This document shows positions 44,284-52,035 of a stretch of 64,000 bases of DNA, piece after piece. The notes beneath the pieces were generated by a model. The model had not been told where the DNA came from. It did no database searches and worked only from the letters and a program-made list of their open reading frames with translations. The number at the start of each line of letters is the position of its first letter. Within the stretch, counting starts at the first letter, position 1. The translations under genes were made by a program, and so were the position numbers. Location: NCBI GenBank assembly GCA_964631255.1, contig CAZVWS010000002.1, forward strand, positions 1 to 64,000. The letters are read 5' to 3'. The DNA comes from JBGZFC01 sp964631255. GTDB lineage: Bacteria; Bacteroidota; Bacteroidia; Bacteroidales; Dysgonomonadaceae.

Positions 44284-44435
44284 TTTGGGAATTGGGATTT
44301 CGGAGTTGGGATTTTATAAGGTAGCTTTTAAATCCTAAATTTCAAATCCAAAAAAAAATATAATGAATAAGAGTCTTAGTAGCAAGTAGTAATTATGTAA
44401 ATCAACTTTATTTCAGAAAACAATTCAACCTATAA

Positions 44436-44624
44436 AATAAGGTAATAAGGTGATATATATATTGATAACTTATCTACTAAGGTTATATGAATTGAATAAG
44501 GTTTTTGAAAAATATAGTTTATAAAAAATGAAATAACAGATATTAGTTTAGAGAAAACTTTATTTTTATCCAAGAACCTTAGTAGCAGGGTATAAGTTTC
44601 ACAAAACGAACTTATTACCTTATT
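44436..44624. repeat. Candidate MITE-like element with 14-bp inverted repeats
   Basis: AATAAGGTAATAAG (44436-44449) is exactly inverted at 44611-44624 (CTTATTACCTTATT), 161 nt apart. A second, imperfect inner pair (CTTATCTACTAAGG near 44470 and CCTTAGTAGCAGGG near 44578) is nested inside. There is no coding capacity. Confidence 0.4.
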
Positions 44625-44718
44625 ATTATAGATCATTGATTTTAAAATAAAATATATAATACGTAACTATCTGTACTTTATTCATTCAAAAATCTCAATC
44701 AGCATCCAATTCAAATAA

Positions 44719-44832
44719 ATGAAAAAATCAGAAAGAAAAATATTGGAAAAATGGTTTTGGCGTGGTGTACTAATTGGTGCAATAGTAACCTGTGTTGCTT
44801 TTTTGTTGTGGTTTTTTATTTTCAAACCATAA
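44719..44832 (+). CDS. 37-aa single-pass membrane peptide
   Basis: A small frame starting MKKSERKILEKWFWRGVLIG with one strong transmembrane stretch (about residues 15-35) and a positive N-terminus. It ends 36 nt before hutI and is on the same strand. The sharp charge-then-hydrophobic pattern is typical of real small membrane proteins, but with no family recognised it may be chance. It could be part of the Hut transcript. Confidence 0.4.
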   Translation: MKKSERKILEKWFWRGVLIGAIVTCVAFLLWFFIFKP

Positions 44833-44868
44833 CTCCGCAACCCGAAATCCCCAATCAAAAATAGAAAT

Positions 44869-46113
44869 ATGAACAACCTCATCATAAAAAACGCCGCCCA
44901 AGTAGTTACTTGCAGCGGTTTTGCCGGAAAACGCGGCAAAGAAATGAACGATTTGCACGTGATTGAAAACGGAACGGTTATCGTTACCGACGGTATCATC
45001 TCGCACGTATTGAAACAAGGCGAAGCCCTTCCTGTAAACGAATCCGATTACGAAATTATCAATGCCGAAGGCAAAGCCCTGCTTCCCGGATTTGTGGATC
45101 CGCACACGCATTTTGTGTTTGGCGGCTATCGCGAAGAAGAATTTTCGTGGCGCATGCGCGGCGACAGTTATATGGATATTATGAACCGTGGCGGCGGCAT
45201 CGTAAACACCACACGAGCCACGCGCCAAGCCTCGGAAGAGGAGCTGATGGCTGCCGGAAAAATGCGTTTGGACGCGATGATGCGTCTCGGCATCACTACC
45301 GTGGAAGGAAAAAGCGGTTACGGTCTCGACAAGGAAACCGAGATGAAACAATTGCGTGTGATGCGTCGTCTGAACGAGGAACACCCGATGGACATCGTGC
45401 CCACGTTTATGGGTGCGCACGCCACACCAGCCGAATGGAAGGGTAGGGAAGATGCGTTTATCAATTTCAATATCAACGAAATGTTTCCGTTGGTGGCACA
45501 AGAAAAATTGGCGGAATGCGCCGATATTTTCTGCGAAAAGAATGTGTTCACTATCGAACAATCGCGCCGCTATCTGCAAGCTGCCCGCGAACACGGATTC
45601 AAACTAAAAATCCATGCCGACGAAATTGTACAATTCGGCGGAGCCGAACTGGCTGCTGAACTTCGTTGCCTCTCTGCCGACCATCTGCTGCAGGCATCGG
45701 ACGAGGGTATTCGGGCTATGGCAGAATCGGGCGTGGTAGCTACATTGCTTCCGCTCACGGCTTTCTCGCTGCGCGAAGAATATGCCCGCGGTCGCGAAAT
45801 GATTGACCAAAATTGCATCGTGGCATTGGCTACCGATCTCAATCCGGGTAGTTCGTTCACAGCATCGGTTCCGTTGCTGTTTGCCATCGCTTGCATCTAT
45901 ATGAAATTGTCGCCCGAAGAAGCCGTTACGGCCTTTACCATAAACAGTGCGGCAGCCGTTGACCGTGCCGATAAAATAGGCAGTATCGACGTGGGTAAAC
46001 AAGGCGATTTGGTGCTGCTGCAATTCCCATCTTACAAATTCTTGCCCTATCACGTGGGGATGAATATTGTGGATACGGTGATAAAACGGGGAAAACTTAT
46101 AGTGAAAAACTAA
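44869..46113 (+). CDS. hutI: Imidazolonepropionase
   Basis: 414 residues of the amidohydrolase superfamily. The metal-binding start GFVDPHTHFVFGGYREEEFSW, EGKSGYGLD, MGAHATPAEW, KIHADEIVQFGGAELA, SADHLLQAS and LATDLNPGSS give the full set of ligands and substrate contacts. It hydrolyses 4-imidazolone-5-propionate to N-formimino-L-glutamate, the step between HutU and FtcD. The four-helix-bundle gene follows after 20 nt. Confidence 0.96.
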   Translation: MNNLIIKNAAQVVTCSGFAGKRGKEMNDLHVIENGTVIVTDGIISHVLKQGEALPVNESDYEIINAEGKALLPGFVDPHTHFVFGGYREEEFSWRMRGDSYMDIMNRGGGIVNTTRATRQASEEELMAAGKMRLDAMMRLGITTVEGKSGYGLDKETEMKQLRVMRRLNEEHPMDIVPTFMGAHATPAEWKGREDAFINFNINEMFPLVAQEKLAECADIFCEKNVFTIEQSRRYLQAAREHGFKLKIHADEIVQFGGAELAAELRCLSADHLLQASDEGIRAMAESGVVATLLPLTAFSLREEYARGREMIDQNCIVALATDLNPGSSFTASVPLLFAIACIYMKLSPEEAVTAFTINSAAAVDRADKIGSIDVGKQGDLVLLQFPSYKFLPYHVGMNIVDTVIKRGKLIVKN

Positions 46114-46133
46114 AAACTAAAAGTGAAAAAGTA

Positions 46134-46502
46134 ATGAGTGAATCTGTTCTGAAAACAAAGAGCTACGATTTTGCCATCAGAATTGTCAAACTTGCGCAAT
46201 TTCTTCAAAATGACAAGAAGGAATTTGTTTTAAGCCGACAAATTTTAAAAAGTGGCACATCAATCGGAGCCCTGATTCGTGAAGCAGAATTTGGACAGAG
46301 CAAAGCCGACTTTATTAATAAAATGAGTATTGCTTTAAAAGAAGCAAACGAAACACATTATTGGTTATCACTTATTTATGACACCAATTATGTAGATGAA
46401 AGAATGTCTGTTTCTTTACAATCAGATTGTTCTGAAATTATTGCTCTACTCGTATCAACAGTAAAAACATCAAAAAGAAATCCAGAAGAACGAAAAGTAT
46501 AA
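46134..46502 (+). CDS. Four-helix-bundle protein (S23 / 23S rRNA intervening-sequence type)
   Basis: 122 residues, almost entirely helical. FAIRIVKLAQFLQ, LSRQILKSGTSIGALIREAE, KADFINKMSIALKEANETHYW and ELLIL-like C-terminal heptads follow the four-helix-bundle family first seen in rRNA intervening sequences. Members turn up as lone inserts between operon genes in many Bacteroidota. Its job is unknown. It separates hutI from fchA and is flanked by short AAAACTAAAAG and TTTTCCCTTTTCG sequences that look like insertion scars. Confidence 0.88.
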   Translation: MSESVLKTKSYDFAIRIVKLAQFLQNDKKEFVLSRQILKSGTSIGALIREAEFGQSKADFINKMSIALKEANETHYWLSLIYDTNYVDERMSVSLQSDCSEIIALLVSTVKTSKRNPEERKV

Positions 46503-46548
46503 AAATGAATTTTCCCTTTTCGTTTTTCATTATAAATTTATAACAATT

Positions 46549-47175
46549 ATGAAATTACAAGATTTATCATTAAAACAATTTTTAGAAAAAACCGCAGGAA
46601 ACGAACCCGTTCCCGGAGGTGGTAGTGTATCTGCTTTGAATGGTGCAGTGGCATCGTCGTTGGCTCAAATGTTGGCAAGCCTTACAATTGGCAAAAAAAA
46701 CTATGTAGAAGTAGAAGAGTTGATGAAAGAGCATGCAGGCAAATATGAGGAATATCGCACGCACTTTTTGAACGACATAGACCGGGACAGCGATGCCTAT
46801 AATTTGGTTTTTGCCGCATTTAAGTTGCCCAAAGAAACCGATGAAGAGAAAGCCATTCGCAGCGAAAAAATTCAAGAAGCTACCAAAGTGGCATCCTTGG
46901 TTCCGATGGAAATTGCTGAACGCGCTTTCGAAATGATGTCTCTCATTGCCGAAACTACCCGCAAAGGAAACAAAAATGCTGTTACCGATGGTTGTGTGGC
47001 AATGATGACTTGTCGTACAGCCATTTTGGGCTCACTGCTCAATGTTCGCATCAACTTAGGCGGATTGAAAGATGCCGATTTTGTAAAAAACCTGGCAGAC
47101 AATTGCGACCGCATCGAAAAAGAGACAATCGCTATTGAAAAAGAGATTACAGACTGGGTAAAAACACAATTATAA
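46549..47175 (+). CDS. fchA: Formimidoyltetrahydrofolate cyclodeaminase
   Basis: 208 residues, all helical. EPVPGGGSVSALNGAVASSL is the conserved folate-binding loop, followed by SLTIGKKNY and the long helices of the FTCD C-terminal domain (TDGCVAMMTCRTAILGSLLN, VRINLGGLKD). It releases ammonia from 5-formimino-THF to give 5,10-methenyl-THF, completing one-carbon salvage from histidine. In animals it is fused to formimidoyltransferase; here it is separate, as usual in Bacteroidota. Confidence 0.94.
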   Translation: MKLQDLSLKQFLEKTAGNEPVPGGGSVSALNGAVASSLAQMLASLTIGKKNYVEVEELMKEHAGKYEEYRTHFLNDIDRDSDAYNLVFAAFKLPKETDEEKAIRSEKIQEATKVASLVPMEIAERAFEMMSLIAETTRKGNKNAVTDGCVAMMTCRTAILGSLLNVRINLGGLKDADFVKNLADNCDRIEKETIAIEKEITDWVKTQL

Positions 47176-47179
47176 TAGC

Positions 47180-47237
47180 ATAGAGCAACGGGCATAGGGT
47201 AATATATATTTGCTCTTTGCCCATACTCTTTGCTCTA
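47180..47237. repeat. Imperfect inverted repeat before hutH
   Basis: TAGAGCAA (47180-47187) pairs with TTGCTCTA (47230-47237), and inner segments GGGCATAGGG and TTTGCCCATACTC continue the pairing imperfectly. It is probably a dispersed palindromic repeat. Confidence 0.5.
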
Positions 47238-47248
47238 AGCTAAAGAAA

Positions 47249-48748
47249 ATGAATACTATCTATTATATCGGAAAAGATGAACTCTCGTTCGAAGAATTGG
47301 AACGAATCATCAACGAGAACGTAAAACTCGAACTGTCGTCCGAAGCCAAAGAGCGCATCCAAAAATGCCGCGATTACTTAGACAGCAAAATGAAAGACCA
47401 AACCAAACCCATTTACGGAGTAACCACCGGTTTTGGCTCTTTGTGCGACCGCACCATTTCGTTGCAAGACCTAACCGCTTTGCAAGAAAACTTGGTAAAA
47501 TCGCACGCTTGTAGCGTAGGCGACGAAATTCAACCCGAAATTGTACGATTGATGCTGCTTCTCAAAGCACACGCCTTGTCGTTCGGATACAGCGGCGTGC
47601 AGGTAGAAACCGTGCAACGCATTATCGATTTCTTCAACAACGACGTGCTGCCCATCGTTTACGAAAAAGGTTCGTTGGGTGCATCGGGCGATTTAGCTCC
47701 CTTGGCAAACCTGTTTCTTCCGCTCATTGGCGAAGGAGAAGTGCGATACAAAGGACAAAAACGTGCTGCTACCGACGTGTTGAAAGAGTTTGGTTGGAAA
47801 CCAATCACACTGATGAGCAAAGAGGGATTGGCACTGCTTAACGGAACACAATTTATGTCGTCAAACGGAGTATGGCAACTGTTGCGCGCTGAGAAAATCT
47901 CGGAAAAAGCAGATTTTATTGCTGCCATTTCTATTGATGCATACGACGGAATTTTGTCGCCATTCGATGAAAAATTACACACCATTCGCCCGCACATCGG
48001 GCAATTGGAAACGGCACAAAACATACGCAAATATCTATCGGGAAGCGAAATAATTGTTCGCGATAAAAAACACGTGCAAGACCCTTACTCTTTCCGCTGC
48101 GTACCGCAAGTGCACGGTGCTACCAAAGACACTATTGCCTACGTGAAATCGGTTTTGCTTACCGAAATAAATTCTGTAACAGACAATCCCACCGTGTTTC
48201 CGGATGAGGACGAGGTGATTTCGGGCGGAAATTTTCACGGTCAGCCCTTGGCGTTGGTGTTCGATTTTCTATCAATCGCCATGGCAGAATTGGGAAATAT
48301 TTCAGAACGCCGCACAGCACAACTCATTCTGGGGAAAAGAGATTTGCCCGAGTTTCTCGTAGCCAATCCCGGTCTCAACTCCGGTTACATGATTCCGCAA
48401 TATGCTGCCGCATCGTTGGTGAGCCAAAACAAAATGTATTGCCATTCGGCAGCGAGCGACTCCATTGTTTCCAGCAATGGGCAAGAAGACCACGTGAGCA
48501 TGGGCGCAACGGCAGTCATCAAATTGGCAAAAATACACGACAATCTCGACCTCATTTTCGCTATCGAATTGATGAATGCCGCACAAGCATTGGAGTTCCG
48601 TCGCCCGCTAAAATCGTCGCCCGTCATCGAAACTTATCTATCCGAGTTTCGCAAATCGGTACCATTTGTGGAAGACGATATCGTGATGTACAAAGAAATA
48701 CAGAAAACCGTGCTGTTTTTAAATCGTCAGAAAATTACTTCGCATTGA
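47249..48748 (+). CDS. hutH: Histidine ammonia-lyase
   Basis: 499 residues from the ATG beginning MNTIYYIGKD; 13 upstream codons lack similarity and lie in the inverted repeat. The Ala145-Ser146-Gly147 triad in GSLGASGDLAPL forms the MIO cofactor, and IYGVTTGFGSLCD and HAL-type FHGQPLALVFDF are present. It removes ammonia from histidine to give urocanate, the first step of the pathway, although its gene lies last among the enzymes here. It is cytosolic and tetrameric in the family. Confidence 0.97.
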   Translation: MNTIYYIGKDELSFEELERIINENVKLELSSEAKERIQKCRDYLDSKMKDQTKPIYGVTTGFGSLCDRTISLQDLTALQENLVKSHACSVGDEIQPEIVRLMLLLKAHALSFGYSGVQVETVQRIIDFFNNDVLPIVYEKGSLGASGDLAPLANLFLPLIGEGEVRYKGQKRAATDVLKEFGWKPITLMSKEGLALLNGTQFMSSNGVWQLLRAEKISEKADFIAAISIDAYDGILSPFDEKLHTIRPHIGQLETAQNIRKYLSGSEIIVRDKKHVQDPYSFRCVPQVHGATKDTIAYVKSVLLTEINSVTDNPTVFPDEDEVISGGNFHGQPLALVFDFLSIAMAELGNISERRTAQLILGKRDLPEFLVANPGLNSGYMIPQYAAASLVSQNKMYCHSAASDSIVSSNGQEDHVSMGATAVIKLAKIHDNLDLIFAIELMNAAQALEFRRPLKSSPVIETYLSEFRKSVPFVEDDIVMYKEIQKTVLFLNRQKITSH

Positions 48749-48797
48749 TTTATTGAGTACATTTGTACGTTTTAAAAATAAAAATTAAAAAATAAAT

Positions 48798-50204
48798 ATG
48801 ACTGACAAAATTCACACGACACTTCGTGACTCTGCCGTTGCAAGATGGACGGCACTGATTCTTTTGGCGATAACCATGTTTTTCGCCTATATGTTTATCG
48901 ACGTATTGGCTCCGCTAAGCACCATGCTTGAGACCTCTCTCAAATGGAGTCCCGATACTTTTGGAGCAGTAGCCGGTTCAGAATATTTTCTGAATGTGTT
49001 TGCTGCATTCCTCATTTTTGCCGGAATTATTTTGGATCGCATCGGCGTACGCCGGGCAGCTCTTGTTTCGGGTTTGCTTATGGTTGTTGGTGCATCCATC
49101 AAATTGTATGGTATCAGTGATTTATTCAATAATGGAGGTTTCGGATACGACCTGTTTAACTCGTTCTTACCCAATTTCCCCGCATCGGCAAAAGTAGCAT
49201 GTATCGGTTTCGCTATATTTGGTTGCGGTGTAGAAATGGCAGGTATTACCGTGTCAAAAGGTATTGTTAAGTGGTTTGCCGGCAAAGAATTGGCATTGGC
49301 AATGGGTATCGAAATGGCAATTGCACGCTTGGGTGTTTTTGCTGTTTTCCGTTTGTCGCCCTATTTGGCAAATCAAGGCGGTGTTTCTCTTTCTGTAGGA
49401 ATCGGAACCTTGTTGTTGCTCATCGGGTTTTTATCGTTTTTGGTTTATTTCTTCTTCGATAAAAAACTCGATTCACAAACCCATTCAATCAGCGGTGGCG
49501 ATGCTTCTGCCGAGGAAGAGTTCAAATTCAGCGATTTGAAAGCTATTTTCACATCCAAAACATTTATGGTGGTTGCCGGATTGTGCGTTTTGTTTTATTC
49601 CGCAATATTCCCATTCCAAAAATTTGCTACCGGCATGTTAGAAAGCCGTTTGGGAATGACTACGGGAGAAGCCGGCGCTCTTTTCTCTTATTTCCCCATT
49701 GGTGCCATGATTTTGACACCACTTTTGGGCTGGTTTATCGATAACAAAGGGAAAGCCGCTACCATGCTCATGTTGGGCTCGTTGTTGGTAATTGTTTGTC
49801 ACTTGATTTTTGCTTTGACACCTGCCGAAAGCTTCAATTTCGGAATCGCTTTAACAGCCATTATCGTGTTGGGAGTATCCTTCTCATTGGTTCCGGCATC
49901 ATTGTGGCCATCTGTTCCCAAATTGGTGGACAACAAAGTGTTGGGTTCGGCCTATTCCATCATATTCTGGATTCAAAACATCGGTCTGATGCTTACCCCA
50001 ATCCTGATTGGATGGGCATTGAAGAGAAGCAATCCGGGCGTTGCGGAACAAATTGCAGCCGGCGAAGCCGTGAAGTACAACTACATGGTGCCGATGCTTA
50101 TCTTTGCCGGATTTGGCGTTCTTGCTCTTATTTTGGCAGCTTACTTGAAAGCGTTGGATAAGAAAAACGACTTTGGATTGGAAAAACCCAATATTGTGAA
50201 ATAA
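48798..50204 (+). CDS. Major facilitator superfamily transporter, possibly for histidine or urocanate
   Basis: 468 residues with about 12 hydrophobic helices in two halves. The loop motif FAGIILDRIGVRRAALVSG after helix 2 and FIDNKGKAATML in the second half are typical MFS A-motif positions. Helix-rich hydrophobic stretches alternate with short basic loops. It lies 49 nt after hutH on the same strand and ends with a terminator, so it is the last gene of the Hut run, which suggests uptake of histidine or urocanate. That is inferred from context only; the sequence itself does not reveal the substrate. Confidence 0.85.
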   Translation: MTDKIHTTLRDSAVARWTALILLAITMFFAYMFIDVLAPLSTMLETSLKWSPDTFGAVAGSEYFLNVFAAFLIFAGIILDRIGVRRAALVSGLLMVVGASIKLYGISDLFNNGGFGYDLFNSFLPNFPASAKVACIGFAIFGCGVEMAGITVSKGIVKWFAGKELALAMGIEMAIARLGVFAVFRLSPYLANQGGVSLSVGIGTLLLLIGFLSFLVYFFFDKKLDSQTHSISGGDASAEEEFKFSDLKAIFTSKTFMVVAGLCVLFYSAIFPFQKFATGMLESRLGMTTGEAGALFSYFPIGAMILTPLLGWFIDNKGKAATMLMLGSLLVIVCHLIFALTPAESFNFGIALTAIIVLGVSFSLVPASLWPSVPKLVDNKVLGSAYSIIFWIQNIGLMLTPILIGWALKRSNPGVAEQIAAGEAVKYNYMVPMLIFAGFGVLALILAAYLKALDKKNDFGLEKPNIVK

Positions 50205-50235
50205 GATAACTTAAACCTTCTGGTTTTCTGAATAT

Positions 50236-50271
50236 AAAAGCGGATCTTTCTAATAAAAAGGTTCGCTTTTT
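50236..50271 (+). terminator. Terminator of the Hut run
   Basis: A 14-bp stem with two G-U wobbles (50236-50249 with 50257-50270), a 7-nt loop and a T-run. Confidence 0.85.
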
Positions 50272-50310
50272 CGTTTCCTTTTTGAAGATTTGTTGTGCGA
50301 TAATGCTCCT

Positions 50311-50500
50311 AATCGGGAGCTACTATAATAATCATCTGATTATCAGAAGTAATTTCAACCCAGGTCGGCGGGGATTGTATTTCCGTAAGTATTTTCAGTA
50401 TTTGTAATTCGTAAGATAAATATGTAAAAACAAATTCATATCTTTGTGGAATGAATATTCAAAGCCATATACTTGGTGAAGTTTATTTTGTATCTGTGCG
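50311..50500 (+). repeat. Long direct repeat, copy A
   Basis: About 190 bp closely matching 53663-53854. It includes the boundary motif R (50311-50358), the G-rich stretch CCAGGTCGGCGGGGATTG, a TATCTTTG -7 box (50439-50446) and the first 17 codons of a gene beginning MNIQSHILGEVYFVSVR. Confidence 0.9.
50439..50446 (+). promoter_or_regulatory. -7 box inside repeat copy A
   Basis: TATCTTTG just upstream of the ATG at 50451. The equivalent in copy B is TACCTTTG (53793-53800), also matching TAnnTTTG. Confidence 0.5.
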
Positions 50501-50528
50501 CTGGTCGTCAGAGCAGGAAAAAACATAA
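50451..50528 (+). pseudogene. Truncated gene start (head A)
   Basis: A 25-codon frame. Its first 17 codons match the head in copy B apart from one residue (Leu/Phe), and the frame then runs into unrelated sequence (WSSEQEKT) and stops. The shared part is probably the 5' end of a larger gene lost by recombination; I do not recognise the family. Confidence 0.5.
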
Positions 50529-50671
50529 AACAGCCGTACAGGAAGCAGAATGGCATGCACGGTAGTCTTGAGGTAGAAGGATTGGCATTTAAGCCAGAGC
50601 AATAGGTGTACAGCCGTGCTTTTGATTATGTAGGTGAAAAAGGTTTACTGGGTATAACTTTAATTGAATAA

Positions 50672-50893
50672 TTGCTTTTCAAGCAATGCACGGATGAATA
50701 TCCGCGCGAGCGGGGTAATGATCCTTCTAATATGAAATGGTTAGATAGATCTTTACACAGAGGAAAAAAATCTTCGCACCATATTAAAGAATGGGAAAAA
50801 GTGATGAATAGATTCAACAAGGAAGGAAAACAGCCAACAGTTCAACAATTAAAAAAAGAAGCAAAAAGAATAGAAAAAATATTTGATAAATAA
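50672..50893 (+). pseudogene. C-terminal fragment of a polymorphic (Rhs-type) toxin, probable
   Basis: 73 residues from a TTG. The first ~16 codons lie in a repeated sequence (Q1), so the real homology begins at about DPSNMKWLDRSLHRGKKSS and continues HHIKEWEKVMNRFNKEGKQP to EAKRIEKIF. Small, basic helical C-termini of this kind are typical of Rhs or other contact-dependent toxins, and the next gene starts within its stop codon (TAATG), as toxin-immunity pairs do. No Rhs core is present upstream. The toxin assignment is inference. Confidence 0.45.
50684..50717 (+). repeat. Repeat Q1 (GCACGGAT...GAGCGGG)
   Basis: Related in inverted orientation to 54746-54779 (Q3), and by its GCGAGCGGGG core to 53852-53861 (Q2) at the end of copy B. 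The Q repeats accompany the relic and repeat boundaries of this island. Confidence 0.5.
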
Positions 50894-51383
50894 TGGAATT
50901 TACAACTATTGTATTAGGACATAAAAAAAGTCAAGTCATACTTGAAGCTAAAATAAAATACATATTATTCGACTTGAACCAAGATGATTTTGTTATTAAC
51001 AATAACATCTTCAGAATTGATGAAGGAAGAAAGTTTTATGATTTTATAGGTGACCAAGGACCTTTAAAATTTATGTCTGAAAGATTTAAACATATATTAG
51101 AAATAAATAATATTAAAGGAATTAAGTTTTATCCTATTTGCATTGAAGAGACTGACTTAAATTATTTTTTCTTCAAGACAAATACTTGCAATTCATTTTA
51201 TGATAAAGATGAAGATGGGGATAGAATTTATGGGACATTTAAAGTTGATATCAGTTCATGGGATGGCTCAGATATTTTTTATCTAAAAGATAGTGGTGTA
51301 ACCGTTTGCACTATGAGGGTAAAAAAATACTTGAAGATGCAAAAATAACTAATATAGAGTTTGAAGAACTTAACAAGTATTAA
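50893..51383 (+). pseudogene. Putative immunity protein (DUF1629/Imm43-like), frameshifted at the 3' end
   Basis: The open frame runs 50893-51348 (151 aa), overlapping the toxin-like stop by one base. FMSERFKHILEINNIKGIKF, YFFFKTNTCNSFYDKDEDG and WDGSDIFYLKDSGVTVCT resemble DUF1629/Imm43-type immunity proteins. At about 51312 the sensible continuation (YEGKKILEDAKITNIEFEEL, ending at TAA 51381-51383) lies one frame away, while the annotated frame ends in RVKKYLKMQK. A single-base deletion best explains this, so the protein may be altered or nonfunctional. The family assignment is tentative. Confidence 0.5.
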
Positions 51384-51406
51384 ATCGTATAATGGATAAT
51401 ACCCCA

Positions 51407-51430
51407 AATCGGAAGTTATCCAAATAACAA
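51407..51430 (+). repeat. Boundary motif R2 (degenerate)
   Basis: AATCGGAAGTTATCCAAATAA follows the immunity gene by about 24 nt and matches the first half of R1, R3 and R4; the second half is eroded. A degenerate hairpin like the one after R3 follows (GGCAGGGA with TCCTTGCC, near 51450-51470). Confidence 0.4.
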
Positions 51431-51517
51431 ACAAATAATCGGGCATACAGGCAGGGAGCTTATTCCTTGCCCCGCCCATAAAACAATTTAATTTATTCAC
51501 ATTAAAAACATCGTATT

Positions 51518-51628
51518 ATGCCAAAATTAAACGCGTGGTTACGTCCCAACCCCTTAACCGAGGACAAAAGCGATTACGTGGCTGTACCGCAAACACAGGG
51601 CAGCCTCACGCTGGAAGACATTGGATAA
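51518..51628 (+). pseudogene. Truncated HU-like DNA-binding protein
   Basis: 36 codons: MPKLNAWLRPNPLTEDKSDY then VAVPQTQGSLTLEDIG and a stop. This matches the start of HU/IHF-like DNA-binding proteins common in Bacteroidota (about 120-170 residues), so more than two thirds of the gene is missing. The break falls directly before the boundary motif R3. Confidence 0.65.
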
Positions 51629-51636
51629 TGCTTAAA

Positions 51637-51690
51637 ATCTGGAGTTATCAAAATAATCATCTGATTATCAAAAGCAATTTTAAACATTAG
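51637..51690 (+). repeat. Boundary motif R3
   Basis: AATCTGGAGTTAT then the perfect palindrome ATAATCATCTGATTAT (51653-51668) and CAAAAGCAATTTTAA, the same order as R1. It begins about 9 nt after the stop of the HU-like stub. Confidence 0.7.
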
Positions 51691-51694
51691 GCAA

Positions 51695-51725
51695 AAAGGC
51701 AGGGATAAGTTCTCTGCCTTTCGCT
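51695..51725 (+). terminator. Hairpin terminator after R3
   Basis: An 11-bp stem with one wobble (51695-51705 with 51711-51721) and a 5-nt loop. It resembles the terminator normally found after small HU-type genes and probably came with the stub. Confidence 0.6.
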
Positions 51726-51808
51726 ATTTTTATAACCAAAAACAACGTAAGAATGAGCCAAAGAGAACGCTTCGGGACTTTATGCTCCAGATTGGTAGTT
51801 GAGTTTTG

Positions 51809-51889
51809 TGTCCGCACTGCCAGTCAACGGAAATTATCAAAAGCGGGAAAAACGGTATGGGAAAGAAAAACCGTTTTACCCTACACTAA
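51809..51889 (+). pseudogene. Relic of an IS1-type transposase zinc ribbon (1)
   Basis: The frame reads CPHCQSTEIIKSGKNGMGKK then NRFTLH and a stop; the following residues in another frame (TNCAPAFI) continue the usual C-x-x-C pattern. This is the InsA/IS1-type N-terminal zinc ribbon (CPHC...GK..RYKC..C). It is decayed by a frameshift and has no DDE domain. Confidence 0.6.
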
Positions 51890-52002
51890 CTGCGCACCCG
51901 CATTTATAATCAAAAAACGATGGATTTTGCGGTTGTGAGGCAGATAGCAAAGCTTTTTGAATATAAATAACGCTAAAACCGCGTTTATAACCAAAAAATG
52001 AT

Positions 52003-52010
52003 TATTTTTG
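52003..52010 (+). promoter_or_regulatory. -7 box for abiEi-abiEii
   Basis: TATTTTTG, 26 nt upstream of the abiEi ATG at 52036. Confidence 0.6.
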
Positions 52011-52035
52011 CAGTTACTAGGTAGTTGCTCTGTAT

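Larger units (their letters stand above)
44284..44868. other. 585-bp region with repeats and one small ORF
   Basis: It starts with an imperfect inverted repeat of GGATTTGAAATT-type sequence (44284-44350). Then comes an AT-rich segment in which CTTAGTAGCA occurs twice and a 14-bp inverted repeat brackets 189 bp (44436-44624). It ends with the 37-codon membrane ORF just before hutI. Confidence 0.5.
50205..50671. other. Gap holding a terminator and the first long repeat
   Basis: After the MFS terminator it contains the long repeat copy A (50311-50500) with a promoter and a truncated 25-codon frame, then about 150 bp of mixed sequence with no continuous coding frame. Confidence 0.6.

Noticed and set aside
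44770..45594. 274-codon frame on the - strand overlapping hutI
   Set aside because: His/Phe-rich antisense shadow of hutI; no promoter and no family features.
51753..51938. 61-codon frame CVRTASQRKLSKAGK-type
   Set aside because: The frame beside it gives the CPHC zinc-ribbon relic, which explains the sequence better; this frame has no meaning.
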